A stretch of DNA of 64,000 bases from Pseudoscleropodium purum (taxonomy: Eukaryota; Streptophyta; Bryopsida; Hypnales; Brachytheciaceae): NCBI GenBank assembly GCA_963969395.1, contig OZ017797.1, positions 29,760,001 through 29,824,000 of the forward strand, read 5' to 3'. This document shows positions 1 to 10,577 of this stretch, one piece after another (position 1 is the stretch's first letter; the number at the start of each line of letters is the position of its first letter). A program made the position numbers and the translations under genes. Under the pieces are notes generated by a model. That model was given only the letters and a program-made list of their open reading frames with translations. It searched no databases and was not told the origin of the DNA.

Positions 1-431
1 AATAAAAGTAACACTAATTTATCAAAGTTACACTATTTTAAATTACTATAGGTTGAATTAGTAACTAATTTGCACCCCAAAAAACATTTACAAGTGACAT
101 TAACTATGCACCCTCATTAGTAGAACAAGTATCTATACTTCTAAGGGCTATACTCATGTGTCCATAAAACACTAATTTGTTTTTTAAATAAGGTCCTACT
201 CAAACTTCCTCACAAGTAGCTTTTATCTATACAAAGGCTTCACTCCTTCATTCCCCTTCAATCTATAGAGCCCATAAATCATTGTCGCTATTGATGAGTC
301 TCAAAATGTTTATATAGGATGGATGGTGGAGGTATAACATCGACCAAATTAGAAGCTATTCAATTATTAGGCTTTGAAGCCATTTCAACCTTGACATAAC
401 ATTGTTTACTAATGAGGCAAGGGTCCCTTTT
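1..431. other. AT-rich flank, no gene seen
   Basis: I see no coding potential or structural RNA here. The stretch is the left flank of the CACTA transposon and ends in TTT, the target duplication. Confidence 0.6.
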
Positions 432-442
432 CACTACAAGAA
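429..442 (+). repeat. Left target duplication and CACTA terminal inverted repeat
   Basis: TTT at 429-431 is followed by CACTACAAGAA at 432-442. The matching right end is at 9558-9571. Confidence 0.93.
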
Positions 443-459
443 AAACCTGTCCGACACAA

Positions 460-830
460 CCGACTAAAGTATGACTGGATGTCCTAAATGACTACACTAT
501 GACTAGAGCTCTATTATTTCACATTTTACACGACGTTTTTGTAAGGTAGTCATTTTATAGTCATTTTGCAGACGTAGGGATGAAGACTGTTGGAACTGTG
601 ACCAAACAGTGCGTTCATCCGTTGGTTTTCTGTGAGCGCATTGTTCAATGGCATGACGTGGGCGGATGACGACTTTCGGTTGACATACTCAGTTGTATGG
701 TAGTCCGTTAATGATTGTGTTTTCCCTGCATGAATGACTTCTTCCTACTAAGGAATGACTGATCTGTACTAGGAGATGACTGTGATGTCCACAGTCAACA
801 TACTCAAACTTGAAATTATATTCTTTCCCA
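460..830. repeat. Left subterminal TGACT/AGTCA repeat region
   Basis: TGACT, TGACTA and AGTCATTTT motifs occur many times in both orientations, for example TGACTACACTATGACTA near 489 and AGTCATTTTATAGTCATTTT near 550. The same TGACTACACTATGACTA string recurs near the right end (about 9318). In En/Spm, arrays of short subterminal motifs bind the TNPA protein. That role here is by analogy. Confidence 0.7.
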
Positions 831-1005
831 TGAGATTAGTGGAAATCAAGGCATCCTACGGTCTTGAAAATGAATTTCAAAAAAACTCACATGCACTGAA
901 ACAAAATTATAGTCATCCACATGTGGAAGACCTCTTTCATTTTGCTGTGTAAGGCAAATGGAAGGGTGTGAACATAATTCCTAGAGAAAAAGAATGCTCA
1001 TCAAC

Positions 1006-2473
1006 CTAGTATATTGCATGTGCTAACAAATTGTCCTCAGGTGACAAATCAATGGCCCCAATTAGAGACGGTACTTGTGAAGGTGTTGACACCACTTCTG
1101 GAGCTGTAAGACCAGGAGTTTCTACAGTGGTACTTATGAATACATTAGGACTATCCAACACCTCCCTTTTAGCTCGTGCTTCTTTTTGCAAAACTATTTT
1201 CCATCCTGGTTTCTGTGGCACATTAGAGAAGAAGACTTGTGTTGCTTGGTTGGAAAAAATAAAGGGCTCCGACATGCGTGGTAGTTTGTGCTTGAAGTTG
1301 ACCATCAAAAAGCCAGCATCATCGCGGACATACGTTGCATTGCCTCTATTATCTGTAGTCTTCATCCATTGGCATCGGAAAAGAATGATTGGTGTATGCA
1401 GTGGCCCATAGTCAAGCTTCAATATGTCCTTTAGAACTCCGACGTAGTTCACGGACACATCTGTTGCATCTGCAGTCGGTACTTCAAAAACCGAAGCTAC
1501 TCCGGAATTATATGTTTGGAAACGATGTGTATCTCCATCATCTACTCTAAAATGGCTACCGAATGATTTCATCTTCGTATATCTTGTTGCCTTCTGTGAT
1601 GGTTTTTTGATGAGCATCAATTGATCCTTGTCGTCAGGGTTTGTCACATCGAATGCCGAGTTCTGTACTACATTCGGGAGCCAGTCCTCAAATGCTGGAA
1701 TAGTCGCATCTTGCTGAACTCCGGCCTTCCAATTCCTATAGTTGAAGGTAGAAATGTGAACCTCCAATACATAGAACTCAAAATAGAGACCACTTCCTAC
1801 AAGATTTCAACTACAGCAAAAGGAGTTCACGGTTTAGGTGATCAGTGGTTTCTTCTGATCAATGATTTGGTTACAACTGCACTTAGTCATTTTATAGTAA
1901 GAGCCGTCATCCAATGACTAGCTGTGACTCACAGTTGACTACACAACAACTCGCACTTCACTTTGTCATTGCTACTAACATAGAGTATTTCAGCATTGTT
2001 CATCTTGGTATTGCACATTCTTTTCCATTGGAAGACATAGAAAATAGAATAAAAAAAATAGTACATCTGTGCCTAACGTACATATGCATAGAAAACAAAT
2101 AAGGTATACGGTCTACTTACAAATAATTTTGCTGCAAACAAGACACATTGGCCAAAACGTACTGATGTGCCACATCTCGGAGTGCAGGAGTCATCATGTA
2201 CGGCCTTCCTACGCCCTGTAGCACCTCCTCTGCATCGCCATACTCTTCGTCAGCATCCCAGACACGCCTCTCTGTGAACTGAAAGCTCTGTAGGTACTCC
2301 GTTACAAATCCAATGCATTCATCTTTGAGGTATCCCTCAGCCATACATGCTTCAGGGCAATGGATTCTGGAAGCATTGAATTGACGAGCTCGCTGAAACT
2401 CGCGAATCCATAATCTCTCATCGCGGAGACGTTGCCTTTGTGGATTTGAAAGGGGCAAGCGCGCTGGTAGCAT
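1006..2473 (-). pseudogene. TNP2-type CACTA transposase, C-terminal part only
   Basis: Two exons on the minus strand are supported. The first (2473 down to 2121) encodes PEACMAEGYLKDECIGF and later RDVAHQYVLANVS, matching the conserved stretch (usually PEGSIAEGYL...EC, then AH.YVL.N) after the catalytic core of plant TNP2 transposases. It ends at a good donor (GTAAGT). The second exon (about 1792 down to 1006) carries the DUF4216 domain that closes TNP2 proteins: FGSHFRVDDGD, VNYVGVLKDILKLDYG, ILFRCQWMKT, VNFKHKLP and WKIVLQKEARAKR. An acceptor at 1793 keeps the frame. The DDE core (Transposase_21, DUF4218) that should lie upstream, at about 2.5-5 kb, is not visible there. The gene therefore looks truncated internally and unable to catalyse transposition. 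The 2473 start is arbitrary, the first ATG of the surviving exon. Confidence 0.8.
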
Positions 2474-3360
2474 TTTGATCGTACACTTCTGAACTTCAAC
2501 AACTACACGAGGATGTCATTTTCAAATGTGAGTTCCAAATTTTTTTTGAGTACTAACCTTGACAACAGAATTATGGAATGCCAGAAAATTTCCAAGCAAT
2601 GAAAACAAACTACGATATGACTGTTGTGAACTCATAGCCAACTTCATGAAAGTACAAAATGACTGAAGAGCCCGAATGTCAACTGAGTGACAACTACATA
2701 CAACTACAGAATGACTTCAACGAGTTAATACCTAGTCATTTACCAACGTCTCTCATTCTCAAACAAAGTAATGACTTCGCAAGGTTCACGTTGAGTCCTT
2801 ACCTTGTCTACTTCATTGCACAATGACGTAGTCCATATAATTTCAAGGGGAAGTCCACACTTGAATACAATTTTCCTAACATGTACATAGCATCCCCTTC
2901 ATTTCACATGGCTTCTCAACACAACAAGAAACTGAAGAGAATGTACATGGGCAACGTAGCATATGTACAAGGAATCACAGCATGGCATGTAAGGGAAAAT
3001 CGAAGAACTTTTGAAAGCACAGTAATTCAAATTAAGACTGTTGGATCATCTTGCAGAGCATCGTGAAGTACAACATTTAGTGCTTGAGGTAAGTTCGGCA
3101 TAATTCTGAAGACGTATGAGCAGTTTAGGGTTGAAAGCACTTAAGAAATTCAGGGTTCATTGAAAGGCAATTTCTACAATATAAGGCTAACACTCCGTGC
3201 CCTCAAAGGCAATCCCACAAAATTATCACTGACGTAGAGCACCGACATTGCTCTCATGATTGACGTCCACAAGAAAAGGACCAAATTCAGTGGACATTTA
3301 TTACCGTATCAAGAGGTGATTCTCTGCCGTCGTTCTATAGCGACACAGAGTACTGGCTAC

Positions 3361-3368
3361 TATATATA
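3361..3368 (+). promoter_or_regulatory. Candidate TATA box for the plus-strand transposon gene
   Basis: TATATATA lies about 30 bp before a pyrimidine-rich possible start region and 300 bp before the first convincing coding exon of the TNP1-like gene. The assignment rests on position and motif only. Confidence 0.45.
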
Positions 3369-3669
3369 GGCTTCTTCGTTATTCACTTTAGCGGAATTTC
3401 TTCAACGACGCTAGGAAGGCAGCAAAATCAAGATTCACGACAAAGCCGGCTCTTTTGCATTCTGCTATTTCATCGCAGCTGTGGCACGCGGTCATCACTT
3501 CTCTTCCTGTGACAGACGTCCGATCACTTAGGTGCCTGCAAGATAGTGACGGAGCAGGAAAAAGGTGTGCATACCCTCGTTTCTTGGTAACACGCTGCTT
3601 ATGAACGTCAATCCCTACAGTACTATTGTTGGGCACTACGGGCATTTCACTAACCTAATTCAAAAGCAG

Positions 3670-5980
3670 ATGGAGGAAGAGAAGATGGCAACAGGAGACG
3701 AGGGAAAGTCTGCCTACGAATTAGAACGAGACAAGCGTGTGCAGCTCTTACGGCAAAAAATGAAGCCTATGGAAGTGGCCATCCAAAGAATGTAAGTCCT
3801 CAGCCTTCTATTCTTCATGCACTGGAGTTCTTGTGCAATTTCTGTCCGCTTTTCTTGTTTAGGGCTCAACTGCTACATTAATTGGTCTCGGAAGCCGAGT
3901 CCAGTCATTGTATAGTAGACTTCCAGTTGCAGCGTACTACTCATGTATGACTGCATTTGTTATTCTAGTAGCGCTCGAGTCATTGTATAGTCATACATTA
4001 GTTTAGTGCGCATAAATTAATTGAATAAGTTGAGGAGTACTAGAAAACCGCCACGTTGCACACGTGTGGCGGCTGTATGGTGACGTACGGAGGCTGCAAA
4101 GGCTAGCGAAATCCTAAACCCATTCTGAGGCACGGACTTTGGAGTAGAGAGTTTGTCGACATTCAAGGTAGCATGCGCTCTTGTATTTTGTTTGACCTAC
4201 CTCATAGCGACGTATTGGACTGTAGTAAGCTGTGAATTCATGTGTGTAGGACAAAGGATTTGAATCCCCAGAAAGAAGTATTGCTTGAGGCAGCCGATGC
4301 GGGAAGGGGTCACATTGCAAGAGAGAACTTTGGATTGCCAAGACGAAGTCATCCGACGTTGCCAGTGAGGGGAAACGCACGACGCAGGAGCAAGCGCGTG
4401 CAGAGGAGGGGCAAAATGAGTGCAGATGCGGCTTTCTCTTCCAACGAAACCAAAACAGGCGACGAAGGTATTGCCGCAGGTATGATGACTCTAGCAATTG
4501 TGTGTGCACATGTTCAGAGCAAGGCGACCTCGGAGGTCCCGCCTACAGGTAATTTGCCCTTCTCGCGGTGTGGGCCTCCTCGTACGCTGAGTAGGGTTTG
4601 TAAACGTCATCATAGTGGAGAATGGTACGTATAGAAGTTGCATTCTGTGACGGCTATAGTGTGATTTGTTTTGTTAGAAAAGATGGCGGTTTCTACTTCA
4701 CTATATACACACTGTAGTTCAAGTAAAACTCTTGGATAGAGAAGCAGATTTGACTCACAATTGTACTTCTTCTTTACTTGCAAGATGGGAGAGCAATGCC
4801 ACACAGGGAAGGACTTGAGCGGTTTAGGGTTGCTGATGAAAATATTATTGGACGTGGATGCAGGTGAAGCTAGTACGATGCAAGTGTTTGACTCAGAGGA
4901 CAATGACTTGGACGCTGAGGAGAACCTCATCGACAAAAGGCAGAAGCGCAAGAGAGTCGATGTGCAAATGCGGTCCCCTATACGAATTCATCGACCGCGG
5001 TCTCCAATTGCACAACGCGCCTCAGAAGTACCAACGCAAGTAGGGCTTCCATATGCTGGGAATTGGCAATGGGTGCCTAACGGCCAATGGATGCAGCCAC
5101 CGCAAATGCAGCCACCGCAGTGGGGTGCTGGGCCACAACCTTCCTCAGCTCCCTATCCGGACAGGTGGGTGGGAAATTCTCTAGGACAAGATTTTAGCAA
5201 TACAGGCGAAATGTCTGCAGATAGCGTGGGGAGGGCATCGCGATGTCTGAAACGCAGCATCTATGACGAGGGAAGGAGGGAGCGGAGCAGGGTTGGCAAA
5301 AACCCCCACAGCATTACAGTCACTGATGACGGAGAAATTGATGCTGGTTGTGTGGGGAAAAATGCTTGGGACAGCTCAGTGAGGACATATGTGCCACGTA
5401 TTCTTGACATGAGTATCATAGATTGGGAAAAACAAAAGCATGAGAGCGTGCAGAAGTTGAGGAATACCCTAGACAATGACTTCGAGTACTTAGGCAACAA
5501 GTTGAGCATGCTGGGCTTCAAGAATGCCATCAAGAGGTACTTGAAGACAGAGCGCTCTAGGTTGAAGGCTCATTTCCTAAGCAGCGCAGAAGATGAATGC
5601 CCATCTCACGTGAATCTAGATCAGTGGAGTAGGCTGCAGGATTATTGGAGTACAGAGACGCAACAGAAGAAAGCGGCGACAATGGCCCATGCAAGGAGGC
5701 AAGTGAAGAATTTCTCCGCTGTAGGCCGAAAAGGGAAAGCCGGAAAGGAGGCGGAGTTGGTGAGATTAGGGTTCTCCATTTTCCACGTTCGGAAGATAGT
5801 ATTACCTTTGTTCTTGCTTGTTCTGTGCTTTCACTTGTAAAGAATATGTGCAAATGAATATGCCACGTCTGAATGCTATTACCATGTTGGATGCAGAAGG
5901 AGGGAAGGCCTACCAGCTCAGGACTAATGGACATTGCAAATGGAATGCAGTTATCTGAAGGCCATGTTGGACGCGGATCG
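3670..5980 (+). CDS. TNP1/TNPA-like transposon protein, N-terminal half (Transposase_24-like)
   Basis: Exon A starts after an acceptor at 3669 with ATG at 3670 and encodes a charged helix (YELERDKRVQLLRQKM), a usual start of plant TNPA-like proteins. It ends at GTAAGT (3792). Exon B starts at 4250 in frame and is Arg/Lys-rich. Exon C (4785-5759) is the main body: a nuclear-type basic cluster (RQKRKR), a Gln/Pro/Trp-rich stretch with repeated MQPPQ, a helical region, then WSRLQDYWSTETQQKKAA and ARRQVKNFSAVGRKG. The last two match the Transposase_24 (Ptta/En/Spm) signature W..L..YW.....Q..S..A..NR.......AG. Exon D (5897-5980) keeps the frame. The joint between exons B and C is unresolved. The protein probably binds the subterminal TGACT motifs. 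It likely continues into the exons at 6278 and 8375. Confidence 0.72.
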
Positions 5981-6277
5981 GTGAGGCCCTTTGAACTTCT
6001 CTCACATTTTATGTTTTCATGTTGCTAAACAATGAGTGGCGTCATCTCTACAGTGGTTGTAGCGCAGTCATAACCCAATCGCATTTTCTGTTGTACGTAG
6101 GTGGACAAGTCAAAACGTAGTCATTCAACAGTAGGCAAGTCATTGATCAGTGACCCCATTGGTAGAAACTTGATAATTGACTAACTCTGGAGTTTCCCTT
6201 GTTTGAATGGCGGTTGAGAATTTTAGGGTCTCACTGTAGGAGATTCAACAAGAATATGTGCTATAGAGAAGTCTTAG

Positions 6278-7914
6278 ACAGACTTGAAGGGCGAGTTCTC
6301 GAAAGTTCTTGTAAGTACAGCAGCTACGAACAATGCAGTAGAAGAGCTGAAGTCAATGTTCAGCACTTTCATGGGGAAAATGAAGGACACTTCCCAAGGA
6401 AGCCCCTCAGCATCTAAGTCTCCTGTGGAGATTCAGACATCCATTTTGCTTCAAGAGGGAGACAGAGCCGACTTAATGACCGATCCTTGTCGAAAAAAAG
6501 TACCCAGGTCTGAGTCACTTCCTCCTCCCGGCCCGTCGCAGACGACTAGTGCGGCTGAAGAACTGCTGCACTTGGAAGTGTAGTCACCCTCTGGAGAAGA
6601 AGGCAAGAAATAGGCACCCTGCGCCGGAGAGAAAGAGAGATCATCCCCGACCCCAATATGTCAAACTATGAGTCCAAAGCCGAAAACAACATTGAATCCG
6701 CGTATGAAGACTAGCGTTCCGATGTGCAATGTGGACGAGACTATTTCGAAATGCACACAGGGAATTCCAAAGGTTGTACAAGGCAATGATTTCTTGGCCG
6801 ACGCGAGCGACATCCCTGTGGACGGAATTGGCCAATGTCCTCCATCAGAAGTGCAGGATCGAGAGTTTGTGAATGTGGACACCAGCAAAGTGGACTCCGA
6901 TACGCATATTACTGGCGGTGATGCAAGTAATATCGTGGATCTTGAAGAAGATGGAGAGAACAAAGTGGAGGACCCCAGAGAACTTGTGGAACCAATTGCT
7001 GCTCCAACCAAGTCTTCCCCTCCTAAGCAGAAGAAGGCAACAAAAGCAGTGGATGTGGTCCAAGCTGCGAAAAACATAGTGGACAACTCAGAGAAGGCAG
7101 TGGAAGCAAGTGGTGCTCCAACGAAATCTTCTCCAAAGAAGCAGAAGAAGCTAACGAAAGCATCCACTGAGGTAAATGTAGAAGCAGCACTCCCTGATTC
7201 TGGGTCAGATCAGGTGAGAGCTGCTTCGAATTTACGCATTGTACCCATCGAAAATGCAAAAGCTAAATTGCTAATTTTCAACATTCATGGGACCTTGCTG
7301 GATTGTAGTCTGGCTGAGGAAAAGAATCCAAACTCTAGAATTAGGCCCACGTTGAGAACGAAGAGCAAGAGGGTATTTTTAAGACCATGGTTGCAACCCT
7401 TTTTGGCACGGTGCTTCTTTAATTTCACAGTGGGATTTTGGGGCAGTAAGAGTCAATCTTACATGGAAGACATTGTGCCCACAATGATAGAAAGGCAAGG
7501 ACATTGTGACTTCAGTCCTCTCTTTGTGTGGGGTGGGAAGAAATGTGAGGCTGTACAGTTTGAGGGCGGCAAACCAATAGCTTGGGGGAAGCCTTTGTCA
7601 AAAGTTTACAGTGAATGACCTCAATTTAGCCCCTCAAACACTGTGGTCGTTGACAACAATGCATCAAGAGTGTCATGCAATCCGCAAGCCAATGTCGTCA
7701 TCACCAGTGCGTTCTATGTTGCTAATTTGGCAAAACTAGCTGATGACAACAATTACTTGAAGTCCACATTGTGGCCACTTTTGAAAGCTCTGTATGTCGC
7801 TACAGATGTGAAGGAGTTCCATGCACAGAATGCTTCACATGTGCAGAACAATGCAGTTCAAAGGCATGATTTGACACAGAATTCAGATCTCAGTGACAAT
7901 GCGCTTACAGAGGA
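6278..7914 (+). pseudogene. FCP1/HAD phosphatase-like segment inside the CACTA element, with nonsense codons
   Basis: A single reading frame runs through this interval and is interrupted only by TAG at 6581, TAG at 6611 and TGA at 7616. The first third is low-complexity, with a KSSPPKQKKATK motif and a near repeat of it. From about 7230 the sequence matches the FCP1 homology domain of plant HAD phosphatases in order: AKLLIFNIHGTLLD, RVFLRPWLQPFL, FTVGFWGSKSQSYMEDIV, FVWGGKKCEA, KPLSKVY, then (after the TGA) SPSNTVVVDNNASR, NP, DNNYLKSTLWPLLKAL and ATDVKEF. The nucleophile motif DxDGT reads NIHGT (about 7280-7294), so both catalytic aspartates are gone. The later DD motif reads DNN. A catalytically dead, captured host domain is the best reading. 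The exon ends near a GTGAGG donor at 7915. Confidence 0.75.
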
Positions 7915-8016
7915 AGGTGAGGGGACTTGTGGACCACAAGGTTCAAGCTCATTCGTGTCCCCTCACCTTCTAATTGTTTTCAATTCTAACAAAAAATTTG
8001 TGTGTGTTTATTGAAG

Positions 8017-8641
8017 GCACGGAAAAGAGAGACAAGGTCAAAGACGACAGCGGCAGAGGACAAGAACCGTGACTCTTCCAAAAAAAAGGTGAGATGTTGA
8101 AGCCTGAATGTGTTGGAGTACACAAATTTCATTCGGGGAATTAGAAGGCTGAGGTCAATGTTGTTTCAATTGTATGACTCAGGAATGACTGCCTAGTCAT
8201 TTGGTAGTTGCATTATCCTCATCCAGTCCTCATATGTGACTCAACTGGGGAAGTTGTTAGTCAATTTTCAGTTATTTATTGTATGAGTGACTACATTGGC
8301 AATGAGAAGTATGTTTTGAAGGTCCCACAGGCAGGAGTACTTCCTGTATCTAACAAAACAAATCTATCTTTCAGCTCAGCTTGTATGACAATGTGTACCT
8401 CGTCAATCCACGATCCACTCGGCAGAAGGTGGCTTTGGGAAGAATCAGCAGTATAGGAGGGATAGATAAGTTCCATGGCATGCTCATTCCGGATGGTTGG
8501 TTTAGAGTGGACGTGCGGGAGGTTTTGCAACTGAAGGTGTCGTTGATGTTTCCCAAGCCAAAGGCTGACCAAGAAGTAATGCACGACGTTCAAGGTGGAA
8601 ACGTCATTTGGAATTCCAAGTACATAAAGTTGAACCCATGA
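8017..8641 (+). CDS. TNP1-like C-terminal exons (Transposase_23-like)
   Basis: A short basic exon (8017-8088, ending in KKK at a GTGAG donor) is followed by an exon from 8375 to the TGA at 8639. The latter encodes LYDNVYLVNP, KVALGRISSIGG, FHGMLIPDGWFRVDVREVLQ, VSLMFPKP and VIWNSKYIKL. This resembles the C-terminal TNP1/EN/SPM domain (Transposase_23: A.G.l......G..lG.....V.V..vl.....L..P, then V.W....). These two exons join in phase. The join to the preceding FCP1-like exon is out of phase with the obvious donor, so that junction is either spliced differently or damaged. Probably this is the 3' end of the gene starting at 3670. Confidence 0.65.
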
Positions 8642-9059
8642 GATTACTTCGCTGCTGGTGTAAGTGTAGTGTAACATTTGCATGCAAGACTGATAGCCCT
8701 CTATAGTACAGAATTGTCGTACTTCTAAAGGAAGAGGGCACGTATTTTGATTTTAGAGTGGTCAATGCCTTGAATTCTCACAAAACCTTGTGTGTAATAA
8801 TTCAGAGAAATGCAATCATGGATGTAGACATTGACAAAATGCTTTAGTTGTCTTCCATTTTGTAATGGTATGTGCATCCATTGCTTGTACAACTATTTTT
8901 CTTCTCAATAGTTCTCATGTTGGTTGGCTTACTTGGCTATCAATTTTCTATCATTTTCATGAAAGCAAATGCTGAGCTATACAACCACATCGTACTAAAA
9001 CAGCTTCTAAGCTTCATTATGTTGTCAACCCTAGTATTGAAATATAACTGAGATGCAAC

Positions 9060-9557
9060 TCAGGTGCAACTGCAGTAGCACTTAAGCATAGGAGACTGAC
9101 TACTGTTTAACTACCACTTCACTAAGCTGCAGTTGCAATTGCAACAATACACAATGACATGACTGTAGTTCAACTGAATCCCTACTAGGGAATAACTGCA
9201 CCAGAACTTGTTGTCCATTTGAACGTCTGAACATTGGATTGAACTGCCTACTAGCAATTGCCATGTGGACTAAGTGGGGCCCACCATCAGAATTCGACTA
9301 CAGTGGGACTAAAAAATGACTACACTATGACTAACGAACCCAAGTGCCACATCATGCAGACCTGAACACGTCAGAGGCCACGTAGGAATAATTCATCCAA
9401 AACTTTCCTTGTACGATGATGGATGGTGATATTAAGAATGCAGTCATGTCCTAAAGGACTCGTCCACAATGACTGCGGAGCCCCATTTTTACAGGCAGTC
9501 ATATATGTCCGAAATGACTGAAAACGTAGTCATTTACGTAGTCATAGAATGCCTATA
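9060..9557. repeat. Right subterminal TGACT/AGTCA repeat region
   Basis: Dense TGACT and AGTCAT motifs run up to the terminal repeat, including ACGTAGTCATTTACGTAGTC just inside it. They mirror the left subterminal region and probably serve as binding sites for the TNP1/TNPA-type protein. Confidence 0.7.
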
Positions 9558-9571
9558 TTCTTGTAGTGTTT
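9558..9571 (-). repeat. Right CACTA terminal inverted repeat and target duplication
   Basis: TTCTTGTAGTG at 9558-9568 is the exact reverse complement of the left end and is followed by TTT at 9569-9571. Confidence 0.93.
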
Positions 9572-9634
9572 GCATCATTGTAGAGAACAAAATTATTTTA
9601 TATCCTCAGCAAATCCCAATCCTTGCATTAACTT

Positions 9635-10577
9635 TTAATCCCTTAAGTTCCTTGACTATGTTTCTCTCAAAACACTCGAAAATTGCCATTTCTAGTACAA
9701 GTACCAAGTTTTTGAGAATAAACTTTTTTCAACATATGTAACCAAAAGATCTTGTATTATGCTCACTTAAGAATATGTGGTAAAAAATTTCTAAAATTTT
9801 TGTTGCATGGATTATAAGATATAAGCATTCAAATTCACTAAAATCACTTTTTCTACCCTATGAAAAGTAGGGCAACTGCACCTCACAAGCTCACTTTTCT
9901 ATGAAAAAATGTCTAAAATGGTGATACTTCTTTAGATTCTTTTTCCTAGATAAGTTGCCTACCTACTCAAAAAAATTTCAAATCATTTCAAATTTTACAA
10001 TATATAGGAAAAAAATCGCAAGTAGAAAAATGTAGATAATGATTCAAAATACTAAATTGTTAAGAATTTAATTACGGATTAAAAAAATGTCTATTTCAAT
10101 GGTTTCAATGTTGTAATAAACAATCTACATCCTATGATTTTATTTTTTTTCAAAAAATATTGAAAATTGAGTTAACTAAACAACTTCAAAGTTGATTTTA
10201 GTGTAGAGAATCCATAATTGCTCACAAACTAAAACTCTTTAGAACTTTTGACTCATTGATTGAAATAAAATGATTCAAAGCTTTTCACACATACACACAC
10301 ATATATAAATCTAAAAAACCAATTTCAAATTTTTGTTTTTGAAAAAAATAATTTTTTTTATCTGCTCGGACTGTCCGAGTTGAGAAACAAATAACATTTT
10401 ATGCAATAACTTTTACTCTTATTTCCAAATGCCATGAAATTGAGTGCACTTAAAAAATATTCCTTGATCATACCTTCTACAAAAATTCCATCCTAAAACA
10501 TACAGATTTCTAGTCATAAGGACTTGCCTAAAATTGCTATATTGCTAAAAATAGCAAGCTAGTCTTTTAGGGGTTAA
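9635..10577 (+). mobile_element. TTAA-flanked TIR element, copy A (943 bp)
   Basis: The start TTAATCCCTTAAG and end CTTTTAGGGGTTAA mirror each other. Collinear similarity runs through the whole length to the copies at 31470-32402 and 60838-61769. Examples are the runs TAGGAAAAAAAT, AAAATATTGAAAATTGAGTT and ATGCAATAACTTTT, which recur in the same order. It has no coding capacity, so it is a non-autonomous element. This is the most diverged of the three copies. Confidence 0.7.

Larger units (their letters stand above)
432..9568. mobile_element. CACTA (En/Spm) DNA transposon, complete ends, about 9.1 kb
   Basis: The left end reads CACTACAAGAA (432-442) and the right end is its exact inverted copy (9558-9568). 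Both ends are flanked by TTT (429-431 and 9569-9571), the 3-bp target duplication expected of CACTA elements. Short TGACT/AGTCA motifs crowd both subterminal regions, like TNPA binding sites in En/Spm. The interior is less AT-rich than the DNA around it. It encodes a TNP2-type transposase fragment on the minus strand and a TNP1/TNPA-like gene on the plus strand, so the two are divergently oriented. No DDE catalytic core (Transposase_21) was found, so the copy is probably non-autonomous. Ends and duplication are read directly; non-autonomy is inferred. Confidence 0.93.

Noticed and set aside
1031..1411. 126-codon plus-strand frame
   Set aside because: It lies antisense to the DUF4216 exon of the TNP2-type transposase, which has clear family motifs. 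The plus frame has none.
4114..4509. 131-codon minus-strand frame
   Set aside because: Antisense shadow of the basic exon B of the TNP1-like gene, with no recognisable motif.
6668..7618. An active FCP1-like phosphatase gene
   Set aside because: Both catalytic aspartates of the DxDGT motif are missing and stop codons interrupt the frame.
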